Below, piece after piece: positions 11,628-23,839 of a DNA stretch of 64,000 nucleotides. The position numbers and the translations under genes were made by a program. The notes beneath the pieces are model-generated. The model had not been told where the DNA came from. It ran no database searches and saw only the letters and a program-made list of their open reading frames with translations. Within the stretch, counting starts at the first letter, position 1, and each line of letters begins with the position of its first letter. Source of the DNA: Rhizophagus clarus (taxonomy: Eukaryota; Glomeromycota; Glomeromycetes; Glomerales; Glomeraceae); contig BLAL01000242.1 of assembly GCA_015698045.1 (NCBI GenBank), positions 1,183,001 through 1,247,000 of the forward strand. The letters are read 5' to 3'.

Positions 11628-13062
11628 ATATTACGCGCGCAATCCTATATATATGGCGAAGAATTAATAAAAAGTTAAGAAAAAAACATTTACTCATAAT
11701 AGATATGTTCGATTTATCAAACTTACGATGTTGTTATTTGCACTACATTAATCAAACAATCAAATCGAGAGAATAGAAAATATTTCCATGATAATATGAA
11801 ATTAAAAATAAATTCTCAATAAGTAAAACTAAGGACGGGAAGTCCCGAAGTCCAACTTGACAATTATTTATCGACATGACGCACGTATAACCTTTTTCCT
11901 TTGTAAACCATTTTCTCTTACATGTACGAGCTTATCTCTCTGATTTTAGTTCCGATTTCTGAAACCGTTACATATTTCACCATAATAGTTGAATTAGTTA
12001 CACATTTTTGATTGATATTAAAAATTGTTCTTCATATAGCCTTTCATAATTATAATTTTTTTAGTACCAGGATTCTTAAATATTCTTTTTACGTAAATTA
12101 ATAAGAAATCACTCACAGAGATCCTTAAAAAATAATTTATCATCCCTAAATAAATTTGGGGACCTTTAAGAAATCTCCCAAGTCCTGATGCAAGCTCAAG
12201 GCTGTAGTTTTTCGAATTTATCATGAGATCGCTAAAATAGAATAATTTTTGAAATCAATGAAAGTGTCTTTTAGGTCTGTATAAAACCCAATGTTATTGA
12301 TTATAAGCTATTAATTTTACAATACTCACAAAATTATAGTTTTATGTATTCATACTGCTTCTCTTTTTCGTCCATCTATTTATTTTTTTAAATTTCTTCA
12401 TTTCTTCACGTCTTTTTCATGGATATAAATAAAGTTACATTATGTTTAAAAATATGTAGCACTTATTTAATAATGTGGTATTAATATTTCTTATATTCTA
12501 GCGAATTGTTTCGAGATGATTATCTCTTCATCAAAAGTATCTTATAACTAATATAAGAAAAAAGAAGTTTACAGTTTTAAAATTTTCAATATTCAAACTC
12601 AACACCAATTATATTACCAAATAGATAACGCGAACCTGGAGCGTCCGAAACGGTCACGTCATTTGATTAACTCTATAAACAGTTAAATTAAAAATGTATT
12701 ACTCATGTTCCCTTTCTTTAGATCAATTAGCTTATTTAGCTGCAAATATTGAATAATATCGTTACATAAAAATAATGAATCGTTAAATAATAATTGTGAT
12801 GAAGAATTTAATGCGGAACACGATCAATAATTGTAAATACATGACATGGAGGATATGAGATTAGACGGAAGTGGTTCACGCTCACGCTTCGGATAATTAT
12901 TCTTATCTCGGCCCTCTATTTGAAATTTTATGGAGTCTATATAGATATCATTATTAATTTATCGCATTGATAATCAGTTAATTGAATAAAGGAATTCATA
13001 CCGTTAGTTGTTTGGATAGGACCCGAACAATTATAATAAATCTGGTATGTATAAATTGGGGT
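11628..13062. other. intergenic, nothing supported
   Basis: AT-rich DNA. Short frames such as 12,018-12,224 (minus) show no motif. No repeat with clear ends was found. Confidence 0.5.
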
Positions 13063-13354
13063 CCCTATGAAAAAAAATTTCTCTAAAATATACTAAAAAT
13101 ATACTTAAATCTTAAAATACGCTTAAAATGTACTTAAAATACACTTAAAATTTTTAAAATGTACTTAAAATTGCAATTTTAGGTATAATTTAATTACAAA
13201 AAATTTACACTTAAAATATACTTAAAATTGCAATTTTAGGTATAATTTAAGTATATTTTAAAAATTTTAAGTACATTTTAAGTATATTAAGTATATTTTA
13301 AGTATATTTTAAAAGTGCATAAGTATGTTTTAAGTATATTTTTTTTTCATAGGG
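13063..13354. mobile_element. palindromic repeat element with CCCTATGAAAAAAAA ends
   Basis: The ends CCCTATGAAAAAAAA and TTTTTTTTCATAGGG are exact inverted repeats. The interior is built from an 11-base unit (TTAAAATATAC and variants) on the left and its complement (GTATATTTTAA) on the right, so the arms can pair over more than 100 bases. A direct repeat of ACTTAAAATTGCAATTTTAG sits at the centre. A further CGTAGGG at 13,665-13,671 could be the end of a longer element (13,063-13,671). No clear target duplication was found, so its class is unknown. Confidence 0.55.
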
Positions 13355-13674
13355 GGTAAATTAAAAATTTTTTGAAAGGTGGAGGAAAAAAGTGGGTTTT
13401 TTGAAAAAAATGTGAAAGATAATAAATGAGGTAAATAAATTGTGATTTTTAAAGTGGGTAAGTTATAAATTAGATAAATTTTCAGTAAAATTTTAGTACA
13501 TACGAGATCATTTTCTGGATAAATTCTGGATCTGGACAAATTCTGGACAAATACCCAACGTCCGGAAATGATCACGTTTTGGAACATTTCCGGACAATAA
13601 AATGTCTGGAATCTGTATGGTTATTTACTGGATAAATTCCGTGCAAAATCTGGACACTTTTTTTCGTAGGGTTA

Positions 13675-14070
13675 AGAAAAAAAAAGAAAGGAACATTAGT
13701 AATATTACAAAATTAAAAAAAATTTTGAACCTTTATTTTTACTTACAATTTCAAAGTCCATAAACTACCTAAGCCAAAATCTAACCTCCTAAAAAAAAAG
13801 AAAGAAAAAGAATATTAGTAATGCTTCAAAATTAAAAGAGAAACAAAAATCTAAAAATGCACTTTTTGCTTACAATTCCGAGGTCCATGGACTGTACAAA
13901 CTGATATCCAACTTTTCTCTAAAAGAAAAAGAAAGAATATTCCAAATTTCCAAATTAAAAATAAAAAAAATAAAATAAAATAAAAATTTGTTCTATCTTT
14001 CACTTACAGTTTTGAAGATTTCAAAGCCCACCCAAGCCAAAAAATTATTATCAAGAACTGTTACCAAGAA
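13675..14070 (-). repeat. array of three micro-exon-like modules
   Basis: Read on the minus strand, three ~120-bp modules each contain a pyrimidine tract with AG, 45-60 bases, and a GTAAGT or GTAAGC donor-like site. Two exon-like pieces carry TTTTGGCTT(A/G)GG and two end in GGACTTTGAAATT or GGACCTCGGAATT before the donor. The same TTTTTGGCTTGGG phrase occurs in the plus-strand array at 38.1-40.2 kb. No open frame joins the pieces convincingly, so they may be parts of a non-coding transcript or of a decayed gene. Confidence 0.45.
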
Positions 14071-14264
14071 AACAAATAAAGGAACCAAAAATGTTTGGAC
14101 AAAAAAAAATTGCTATATTTATAAAAAAAAAAACATAAAAAATTTGAAACAATAATAAAAAAAAATAAATAAATAAAAAAAAAATACTAAAAAAAAAAAT
14201 TACTGAACATAAAAAAATCCGATCTATTGAGGTTTTAAAAAATCTTGTTAAAAAAAAAAAATCA

Positions 14265-14374
14265 CAGTTTTCATAATTGTATGATCACTGGATTTTTTGT
14301 GAATTTTGAATGAATTTAACAAACTGGTTTATTTTAAACACAAAAATCTGGTGACTATACAATTATGAAAACTG
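14265..14374. mobile_element. foldback MITE, 110 bp
   Basis: Inverted arms of about 37 bases: CAGTTTTCATAATTGTAT at the left and its complement ATACAATTATGAAAACTG at the right, with the inner parts also pairing (CACTGGATTTTTTGTG with CACAAAAATCTGGTG). No unambiguous target duplication. Confidence 0.65.
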
Positions 14375-15881
14375 CCATTACATATAAATATTAGTAAACT
14401 TCAGTACCGAAAACTAAAAATAATTATAACAACATAGATTTTGCCAATCAAATTTTTCCAACTATAAAAACAAAATAGATCAAATCATGCGTTGCACAAT
14501 TCAAAATTATTTATACGGGTAATCTAAATATGACTTTTTTAGTTAGATTAAAAAAAATTCCTAAAATAATTTTAAAATCTCTAATTAAAGAAATCCTTTT
14601 TAAAAAGAATCTCTAAATACAATAAATTAAAAATTTTTGGGACCAAATTTGAAAAAAGATGTTCTAAAATTAGTTAATTTTTCTAATCTGGTATGATAAA
14701 ATTTGAATTTGTTAAATCTAGTATGCACAAATATGGGTACAGAACCTGAAAATTTTGGGTAAATTTTTTCAAATTTTATTATTTTTTCTCTTCCACATTA
14801 TATATAATTATCCGGAGTATGAATTTGATACTTTAAAAGATGATAAATGATTTATATATGTTAATTTAAGTGAATAAAATCATCAAAAGCTACGACACCA
14901 AATGGACATGTTCGATTTTAAGAAACACTTCTAGGAAATCTTTCCGAGAAATATTTTTTAATCGTTGTGTCCATTTTGTTGAATAAGTGAAAATTGTACT
15001 TTACAGTTTTTGAATAGTTTTGCTATAAACTTATGATGTTAAAACCTTTGTAAACTCCTCCTGTAGATGTAGTAAGTGTACTCGTTCCTAGCGAATAACT
15101 TATACATTACATTAGTAATCTCAACAGTGCTTTTCGGATACGTTTGTTGTTACTTAACCGAATCTGTCGAATTACTACACTGCAAATACTTTTCGTAAAT
15201 ATGGATGATAAATAAAACTTAGTTAAAAGAATTCTTAACTGCTTGTGAGAGTTTGTAGAACTTGCTTTGATAAATTATGATTCAATAACTTCTTCATAGT
15301 AAAATTCCAGTAAAGATGGGTTTTAGTAAACTTCTAAGGCAAATTTAAACACTCTACAACCCAAGAACTTTATCAAGAGTCCCAATTACTAACAATAGAG
15401 AGCGTATATGTTTACTAACCTCCGTTGGGAAATCATTTATAACTTCAGTTTATTTATTTATGCGATAATAAATTGACAACGGCATAATCTATTAATATTA
15501 AAGTTATTTTGTATATATTTGTGAATATACTAGTTGTCTTAGCTTATTAGATTCATAATTTACACAAATTTATAAGAGATTTACCTTCTTTTCATTCAGT
15601 CCATCATTAAAACAATTATTCTTACTAATCCATTCCGTGACAGAATCGCACAATAGTTCGGTTTTGATGGAAACATGCATAGAATTAATTAAAATAATTG
15701 GGTACATATAATGTTATGATAATTAATATAGATTCTATCTCATATTCATTATAGTGAATTTTTTTTTGAGTTTATAACGCAATTGGGTATTCTATTTAAT
15801 GATATTCGTATTCGACGTTAATAACTCGTTCAATTAAAAAATTCACCATTAAAAAAAATTATAATGTTTAAACGAAAATCA
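14375..15881. other. intergenic, nothing supported
   Basis: AT-rich DNA without a supported gene, long repeat or terminal-repeat element. Confidence 0.5.
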
Positions 15882-16123
15882 ATCATCAGGAAATTTTTTA
15901 TGATGCAAAATTTTTGTGCTTGATTTGCATACCCTGAAAATGTGCATAACTTATATATTTTGTATATTTTGAATTTTTTTTTTTTTTTTGCAATTTATTA
16001 TAAAAAAATTTGCTAATTATTGCACTTATTTTGTACCAAGACAATATGTGTAATAATATCCATAAATTTTAAATAATTTTGATTTTTGTACAATATTGAA
16101 TACCTTGGAATTTCATGATGATT
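15882..16123. mobile_element. MITE-like repeat, copy 1 (partner 52.9 kb)
   Basis: A ~240-bp sequence repeated at 52,878-53,116 (shared ATTTGCATACCCTGAAAATG, a T-run, TTATTATAAAAAAATTTGCT and AATATTGAATACC). Its ends ATCATCA-GAAATT and AATTTCATGATGAT are inverted, so both copies look like the same non-autonomous element. Confidence 0.6.
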
Positions 16124-16700
16124 TCTTTACGAGGAAAACTTTTTTTCAATTCCTAAAAATCACATCTAATAAATTGTGTCACGTTGTGCAAAGATCGAAA
16201 CCTTACATAAATAATAGAACTGCAGAAAGATTTTTTTTTTTCCTTAAGAAACAAGATATTCTTATGCATGCGCTCTTCATTTTAATGTTTCTTTGAATCA
16301 TTTAAATTGTATTATAAAGCCTTTTCAATACGTTTTGCGTCATTAAATCGATTTTTTAACCTACAATTAATAACTAATTTGTTTATTTTAGCAACAAACA
16401 AACATATCTTTAATATAACAAAAAATAAAATAAAATAAAGTAAAAAAGAAATAAAATAAAAATATATTTTTGTTATATATAAATATTTGAACTTATAAAT
16501 TTACCCTTGGCTGTTATGATTCTATTATTTAGATAATCATATCTTAACATAAAATAAAATAATATTCGTTAACTACATAAAACAATTTAAAACTCAGTAA
16601 TATTAACGAGATTTTGCCAGCTAAGATTAAGGGACTTAATTTCTAATTGTTATATTTTAGTTTCTTATTGATCGTGATTTATGAAATTGGAATTATTACT
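16124..16700. other. AT-rich spacer
   Basis: Spacer with A-rich simple sequence around 16,420-16,470. No gene seen. Confidence 0.5.
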
Positions 16701-16703
16701 TAA

Positions 16704-16851
16704 AATATTCGTTGGAGCAATGATACGGCGAAAACTTATGTTTCAGAGTTTATTGTTACAGTTAATGCGAATCGCAAGTTGAATGATAAAGAAATTCTGC
16801 ATAGAAGAATATTGGCGTTGATTCATGAACAATATGAGCATATGATTTTGT
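16704..16851 (+). pseudogene. orphan exon-like coding fragment
   Basis: An open stretch of 48 codons, limited by TAA at 16,701 and TAA at 16,849, whose composition is clearly more protein-like than its surroundings. It reads ...NDTAKTYVSEFIVTVNANRK then LNDKEILHRRILALIHEQYE. GTAAGT at 16,848 would serve as a donor and TTTCAG at 16,741-16,746 as an acceptor. No neighbouring exon was found within 1 kb. I do not recognise the family with confidence; the compact FIVTVNANRK phrase suggests a fragment of a mobile-element or viral-type replication protein, which is only an impression. Confidence 0.4.
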
Positions 16852-17201
16852 AAGTCAAAATAAAAGTATGTGCATGATTATTGAGTTTCATTTATTATTT
16901 CATATTGTTCAAACAAAGAAAGGTTCTCTTTTTATTTACTTAATATGTGTAATGCCGTCATTATAAGAGTTGAAGAGAAAGAGGAGCCATAAACGGTCTA
17001 ATCTATTTTACTAAAGCCATTTATACAATGATAGTACTATATTTAAGCCTTGACGTTATTTCTGCTTGCCATAAAATTTTATATTAATTTTTAATTGATG
17101 TAACAATAAAATATTCAGAATAATTATACATATAAAATTATATTGTAAGTCGTTTATATAAAGGAGGAAAATATACTACATAATAGGATTAACTAATAAA
17201 A
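16852..17201. other. AT-rich spacer
   Basis: Nothing recognised. Confidence 0.5.
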
Positions 17202-17250
17202 ATAATTTCACGGGGAGCGGTTTTTTTCCTTTCGAGTCCCGTGAAATTAT
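17202..17250. repeat. perfect 13-bp stem hairpin
   Basis: ATAATTTCACGGG and CCCGTGAAATTAT are exact inverted repeats around a 23-base loop with a T-run and TTTCGAGT. Followed by CCGGGAGCGTGTGACTTG. The stem is too long for a tRNA arm. It may be a transposon end remnant. Confidence 0.6.
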
Positions 17251-17702
17251 CAAGTAATACCGGGAGCGTGTGACTTGTGATCACTATTACTAATCATAAT
17301 GGAAAAACATCATATAATTGGTGCTAATTCATCTTCTGTTACACGAAAATATTAAACGAATAAACATTCATGCAGGGATTACTCGCCATTTATTGTTAAT
17401 AGTTAATGACATTTTTTGGCAATTCAGACATAAATCTATAAATAATTTTTTTTTTTACCTATTACCGTTAAATGACAGTCCGAACTGAACAAATTTGCTA
17501 GATATAGTAAGTTACTGTATATTAAAAAAAAAGAATAAAAATAAAAATAAAAATTCACAGTCGTAACGCAGTAAATCAGGATCAACACAGAAATGAAGAC
17601 CCAAATAACCTCATCATCATGAAGCTATCCCAAAGTCTATTTTTGACACAATGACACCATCTTATTTGCTATTGATGCGTTTTATTTTGTATTATGAAAT
17701 AT

Positions 17703-17905
17703 ATAGGACCCAAATATATATACAAGGGTAAGGTACGGCAAAAAAAATTACTTTTAGCTGTACGCATTTTTTTTCAGGGTCGTAATTATGATAACCTCAG
17801 CCAAGATCTAAAAAAGGTAATAATATTTCAGTAGGAATTATCATAAAAGGAAAAACCTGTGGTTTTTTTTTTTATCAGTTATACGCAAACTCAAACCCGA
17901 CCTTT
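17703..17905. mobile_element. MITE related to the 49.06-kb element
   Basis: The left ~100 bases (AGGACCCAAATATATA, GTACGCATTTTTTTTCAGGG, GTAATTATGATAACCTCAG) align with the left part of the element at 49,055-49,279. The right end is worn (AAACCCGACCT against an expected GGGTCCT), and no target duplication is evident. Confidence 0.5.
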
Positions 17906-20350
17906 TATATAAATACATCAATAAAAATCCGTAGGTTCTTAAAAAAAAAAATTTTTTTTTGTTGCTATTTAAAGATCACATTTCCAATTTATAGTTACTT
18001 CGAAGAATTGAAAAATAGTTACCTATTTTTTTCATTACTTGAGATTAGTTGAGAGCAATAAAATTTCCTTCGTTCTAACCGGATATTTATTTTAATCTTT
18101 TTATTTTTATATAAACTGATATTTTGGACACATTATGATTATGTTAAATTTTATAAAAATGAAGTCTTAAATTGAAAGCAATCTTTCACTTTATTAAGGT
18201 ATAATATGTTATCATTCAGTTAATTAGTAATAGACGGTTCAATATTTTATGAAGTCTAATATTGTAAGCATTATTTCCTACTGTTCGCTAATGACTAAAA
18301 TACAATGGACTTATTGATGGGATGTTAGAAATAGTCCGTTATAAAATAATAATATACTATACTTTATAATTTGGACGTATAAAAACCTTATAGTAACTAA
18401 TACATGTCGTTCTTAAACATGATATTTTAAAACAAAAGAAATAAATTAATATTACTATCATCACTGCGTAAAAATTGTTCCGTTAATTAACTATTCTCGA
18501 AAGGCACACTATTTGCTAGCATCGCCGGATGGACAGCGGTACTGTACATTTGTGTGCACCCTTAGCGTATAAATATATATTCTTTCATTACACTTGGAAG
18601 AGTTTTTACGTTACAAATAAAATGAATTGAATGAACTTATAGGATATAATGCAAGATCCGAATTAGTATGTCTTTAGCGTATCTATTAGTTGGACAAGTT
18701 CTTATTGAAAATATAAAAAAAGTATGATGTTCAAAGAGTCGATTAGAGCAAAACGAATTGATTTTTTAACTCTAAATTCAAACCGACCATAATTTTATTC
18801 GAACCAAAAGAAGCTAGGCCAACCAGTACTTATTAATCACGTGGTCATGAAGTCAAAAAACCTGAGCAAGTTCGAACCTAAGATTCCATATAGTTTAAGT
18901 TAAAAGATAGTGAATTATACAATAATATAACGTTCAATTTATTAATTTGTTATCATTTCAACTGAAGTAGATCAAATTCGTTCGGAAAATTAAAATATTG
19001 AGAATTGATTTGCTCAGATCTTCATATTAGAGTTGACCCGTTCCCGGCGCGAGTATAAAAACGTGGCTCATACTTGATGAAGTTAGATCGCTCTGACAGT
19101 CTGACTCGTATAATTTGCTGTTCTTCTGAAAATTAACTATTATTAATGGCTTTGTGCTTCATGTTCGAACTTCAGGAATTTTCTAAAAAAGTATATATCT
19201 AGTGAATCGTGTGATGTTTTATTTCATCTCTTTATACGTAATAATCAAGACATTACGCTTTTTATTACATATGTAAACTTCTAATTAAAATAATGTTTTA
19301 CTTATGTACTACAATATGCATGTACTATATCGCTTTTGATTTGTTATTGATTTCATCTAATCTCGTTTTTGATTATTATTTTACGAATATCTGAACATGT
19401 AGCAATATATGTATATGATAGCAGAAATTTCCACTTTTGACTAATCAGGTAACCTTTCCGTTGTTAAGTACCATATTTAATAATGTTTTGTTTTTAATTA
19501 TTATTTATATATTCATTCGTTACATTAATCATCCTCTACATAAATTAAAAAATTTTTCACAACCATGTGTGGAATGTCGATCATTTTTGAGGACATTTTA
19601 TTTAGACAAGTCAATCTAACAGCAACTTTCATATTTCTTATTTAAAAATGGCAAGACATTTTTAATTCTTGATTCGTAGTCTATTATAAAAATAATTTTG
19701 ATACATTTTCGTTGGAAATATACGCTAATACGCTCTCTTGTTCATAAAAGTAGATAAAAAAGTGCAACATCCAATTTAATTCGAATTACAATTTGTAGTA
19801 TAGTGCATAATTATGATCCTGAATTTGCTAGAATATTTTTAAACATGGATCAGATATAAGTTTTTCCACAACGTCCATAAATATAAGAAAGTTCAACTCA
19901 AAAAAATATTGATTATCAGTCTGCAATTATTTATTGATTATTGTGGTGAGTGGTGAACACTTAAAGATAAGATCTTTTTACATTTAGATAAGATAAAAGT
20001 ATCGTACGACGATCAAAAATATCTATAGGGCCCGTGCGATAATCCCCCCACGTTTTTAGTCAGCATGATTAAACTCGGTAAACTTTTTTTATGAATAGAT
20101 TAATCTTAAATTCCGAATAATTCCTTATATAGAAGTATAAATATTTCTTATTTGAATTTTCGATTATCCGGTTACGTTAAATAAAGGAATACTATAATAT
20201 ATGTAAATCCGTAACCATGTACTGTAAATACATTCTCTCATTAGTATGCATAAATGAATGTACGGATTTCTTTTTTATTAAATGAAGTAAATTTTACAAG
20301 AAATTCTGTTTTAAAAGTCCAATATTATGTAATCTATTAACAAAATATTT
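17906..20350. other. long intergenic stretch
   Basis: About 2.4 kb of AT-rich DNA. A hydrophobic 60-residue frame at 19,437-19,619 (plus) could be read as a small membrane protein, but it has no homologue in the window and ordinary base composition. I do not call it a gene. Confidence 0.5.
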
Positions 20351-20352
20351 TC

Positions 20353-20360
20353 TATATAAA
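20353..20360 (+). promoter_or_regulatory. TATA-like element
   Basis: TATATAAA about 110 bases upstream of the ATG at 20,467, similar in placement to the element before the 9.9-kb family member. Confidence 0.4.
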
Positions 20361-20466
20361 GGTTCTTAGTACTAAACAAAAAATAATAATCTTAGTAATG
20401 CACATTAATTATTTGTTTCTTTATTCCATTTGAGCTACATAAAATACTTCAACTTTTAATAAAAAA

Positions 20467-20838
20467 ATGTCACTGAAAAGTAATGAAACGAGAACATACG
20501 GAGCCCCATATCAAGTCCACAAAATAAATCTGAATAACGATAATAGAAGATTTAGAAGAAAGCCTCCGAAGTATTGTCCCGACTGTAAAGAAACAGATGA
20601 TTGCATCAAAACTTTTTCTAATAAAGTAAATAGAATAGAAGAAGTTGTCAACGATTTTCATAAAAAATGTTCAAAAAACAAGATTGAAAAATGTTCTATT
20701 TTTAACGCAAAATTTACCTTAAATAACGTTCCTTGTGAATTAGAGTATGACTTATCAGAATTTAGTTTAGATAATTTACAAAAACTAGCGATTTCTACGA
20801 CTCAAAATTTCAATAATTTTTCCAATAAAAATAATTAA
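20467..20838 (+). CDS. FNAKF-core family protein, copy 2
   Basis: 123 residues, unspliced, ATG to TAA. RRKPPK is at 30-35, with CPDC at 37-40 and Cys46 (a full CxxC-x5-C set). KVNRIEEVVNDF follows at about 53-64, then an extra Lys/Cys-rich linker (KKCSKNKIEKCS), the core FNAKFTLNNVPCELEYDLS at 79-97 and DNLQKLAIS. It ends in an Asn-rich tail. Closest to copy 1 in the EFSLDNLQKLA segment. It stands alone with more than 1.5 kb of non-coding DNA on each side. Intact reading frame and a well-placed TATA element support a live gene; function unknown. Confidence 0.75.
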   Translation: MSLKSNETRTYGAPYQVHKINLNNDNRRFRRKPPKYCPDCKETDDCIKTFSNKVNRIEEVVNDFHKKCSKNKIEKCSIFNAKFTLNNVPCELEYDLSEFSLDNLQKLAISTTQNFNNFSNKNN

Positions 20839-22581
20839 TTACTTAGGCAAATCTGAATTTTCTTCTCGTTAAATAATACGCTTCCAAATATAATTAAGTC
20901 TTTTTCCCGTTATTTACATTATTTATATTCGATTTTAATTATCAAAAAAAAATGCGAAAAATACAATATTTTCTCGAATCACAAACACATTTTTTTTTTT
21001 CGTTTATTAACACGTATTTTCGTGTAAACTTTTATGTAATACTAAGTTATTTACAATTTTGATTATAATAAAGAATTTCACTACATTCTTCCGTTTGTTT
21101 ATCATCAATTTATTTTTGTGCTCTGTAATTTATTTTCGCATTCAGAAATTTTATGATCAAGATAAGGTATTATTATAAATAGTATTAGACAGGAAGTAGA
21201 TAGCTGCTAATCTCCACTATTATTTCTATTAAAAACTAATGTATGTAATTCGAGTCAGAGATTGTCTGATAAGACAACTTTTGTTTTCCAAAAAGCAAAA
21301 AAATCGTACTGTATAGAAAACTTAAGATTAAATGATTTTAAAGGAAAAACTGAAAATAGCCTAAAAAAATCTTAATGTATGTTTGCGATTATGATGTAAA
21401 ACCTTCGTTAATAAATAGCAAAAGGATAAAGCAAATTAAATTTAAAATAAAAACATTAAACTGAAATATCAAGCGATGTACAATAGTCATCATTTGTACC
21501 GACTTTATTCTTTTCTAACGGTAATATTGTTCACTATCTTTTATTAATTTTTGTCAATTAAATAGTTTTTACCTAGTAAAACTAAATTCAGTGTATATGT
21601 TTTTTTTTTTGGGTTTATTATCTTTCTTTACTAATTAAGCTTTTTATTTTTATCTTCATTTGTGGTCTGTTTATTTCTTTTTTCCATTTTAGTAGATTTT
21701 TAGTCTTTGTGCCAAGTTTTCATCCTCAATTTTGTATATTAATTTGCTTTTTTATTTTTTTCTACAACTATTTAATACTCAGAAGTCAGAACTTTGATTC
21801 TTAATGTTTCAGTTCATTTAAGATACGAAATTTAAAAAATTTATTTGCCATTACATAAAATTAGTTAATTTATAATAGTTAAAGTAACCGCCGTGTTTTT
21901 AAAATGTATTATTTGTGTAAGATGTACTAATATAATTTATTTTTTATTACAAGTTTCGCCAAACATAATGTCGCCTCAATATCTTCAAATTATATACTTA
22001 ATATTCTATAATATACAAAAACTAAAGACTAGTTCTATCTCTAAATGCAGATTCGTACTAAACAGAACTGTACCATTGTGAATAAAACTTTATGTTAAAA
22101 TCCGAAATTGTGTGTCACCAACGCCATTAACACACTAAATTCATGTGTGTGATGATCACGAAAAGATATATATTAAACTAGCCAGTACTTTTTCTCCAGT
22201 ACCCACGGAAATTGTAATACTGATAAGGTGTCACAACATGGGAGCATTTGGGAAGACAAGATAATATCTTGTTTCGGTTATTTTAGCAACAAACCGTGTA
22301 TGCAAATGACGAGTCATAACAATATGGAACATTATAAAATATTCATATATTTAAGTGTAATGTAATTAATGTTATTTTAATTAATTTGGAAATTTTGACA
22401 ATAATAATAATAATATTATTAATAATAAAAAGCATTTTATTTGATATATGTGAATTTTTTTAAATAATAAATAATAAATGGAAAAGAAATCAAGTTAAAA
22501 GAGTAAGGAGGTATTATTTTTTAAAGTGTGATAAAGATGTTAATCATTTATACATTCATGGTTATGGAAAAAGATTATTAA
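20839..22581. other. intergenic, nothing supported
   Basis: AT-rich DNA with ATT/AAT microsatellite near 22,400-22,430. A short frame at 21,893-22,081 (plus) has no support. Confidence 0.5.
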
Positions 22582-23151
22582 TCATGAAAATAGGTGAGGA
22601 TTAGCATTGGAAATGGTGGTTAACCTTTGATATTCCATAACAACATCCTGATCAACCATGAAAGCCGATCTATCAAGACGAGATATTTCAATATTATTCC
22701 AGGAAGAACACCTGCTAAGTGCAACATATGCCTGACCAGGTGAGAAAATGTTTCCATCCAATGCTAAACATACCCTGAGTAAGGTTAAACCTTGAGTTTT
22801 ATGTATGGTAAGTGCAAAACTGTTCTGTAAGGGAAATTGTGTATGATTGCAATTAGTGCCATTAATATTAAAATAATGAGTTTGCTTATAAATGTCAATG
22901 TCGATTATGGAACCTCTGACAGAGAAGGCAATTCTAGCATACTCTTCTGTTGGATTTACATCGGTAACTACACCAATCGTACCATTGCAAATACCATGAG
23001 AAATAAGAGAATTGTTAAGATACATAACGTGAGCACCTGGTTGGAGACGAACAGAGAGGAGGAGGTTTGTCTTAGGTTTAAACATGTTATTTGAAGATGA
23101 AGGATCGATTGTCTTAATGGATGTTGCATTAACCTTTGATATTTTTATTAT
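22582..23151 (-). pseudogene. PIF1-like DNA helicase, C-terminal fragment
   Basis: Open for 189 codons with TAA in frame directly upstream (23,152-23,154); the first ATG is at 23,085. The product has LQPGAHVMYLNNS and NGTIGVVTDV (the helicase segment before motif V), then FALTIHKTQGLTL (motif V) and GQAYVALSRCSSWNNI (motif VI). These are diagnostic of the PIF1/RecD-like superfamily 1 helicases that unwind DNA using ATP. The Walker A and B motifs of the N-terminal half are missing, so this piece cannot hydrolyse ATP alone. PIF1 genes are repeated in such fungi and also form part of Helitron transposons, so a host gene relic and a Helitron relic are both possible. No Rep domain was seen nearby. 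Confidence 0.75.
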
Positions 23152-23314
23152 TTAATTTAAATAAATTTATAAAATTTAAAAAACTTTTAGTTGGAAAACT
23201 TTTATTAATAATAAGTAAAGAACAAAGAGAAAAAATATATACACTATACCAACTGGCACAAGAGATGAATTTTCCTTTTAAGAAAACAACTTAGCCATTA
23301 CTAAAATCTTCAAT

Positions 23315-23536
23315 CTAACACAGAATATTTTGATCTACTGGAATAAAGACCTTTACTCTCAAATACACAATTTTTGTCAGGTCGTTATCATCCAATCTCA
23401 CAACTGCTGTAATTTCCTTTACTGTAAATTCCTGAGTAAGCCGTTCAGTGAAATCATGAAGATAACAAATCATAGAGGTTTTTGCAGGCATATTGTGGTT
23501 TGGATTAAGAGTAATTTTTTTTTTGGTAATATACAC
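23315..23536 (-). pseudogene. orphan 73-codon fragment upstream of the PIF1 piece
   Basis: On the same strand and 160 bases upstream of the PIF1 fragment, an open frame reads NPNHNMPAKTSMICYLHDF then VKEITAVVRLDDNDLTKIVY and ends PVDQNILC. Its composition is protein-like. It could be a piece of the same decayed gene (for example an associated nucleic-acid-binding domain), but I do not recognise it and no splice joins the two in frame convincingly. Confidence 0.3.
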
Positions 23537-23839
23537 ATGGTATATATATATATTTTTTTAAATTAACATTTCCCATCAGGTAATTTAACAATTTTTGATC
23601 CGCAAAATTCAATATTAAAAAAAAAAAAGCTAGTGACTTAATTAACATATAGTTTGAAACTTTTTTTAATTTTAATTAAAAAAATATTCTTTTATTCTTT
23701 TATTCTACATCATCAAATAATAAAAAATTTTTTTTTCATAATTCCATATTTACATGTATATCATTTTTTTCCATAATTGTGTATTTTGCGTATTACATAA
23801 AAAAAATAAACGAAAAAAAAAAATAATTTATCATCCTTA

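Noticed and set aside
16096..16296. 66-residue open frame
   Set aside because: It starts inside the MITE-like repeat at 15.9 kb and its text is explained by that repeat and A/T runs.
17202..17250. tRNA or tRNA fragment (TTTCGAGTCCCGTG resembles a T-arm)
   Set aside because: The paired stem is 13 bp with a 23-base loop, there is no acceptor or anticodon arm, and no A-box at the right distance.
19437..19619. Small membrane protein
   Set aside because: A hydrophobic frame in T-rich DNA; such frames arise by chance at this composition and no paralogue or motif supports it.
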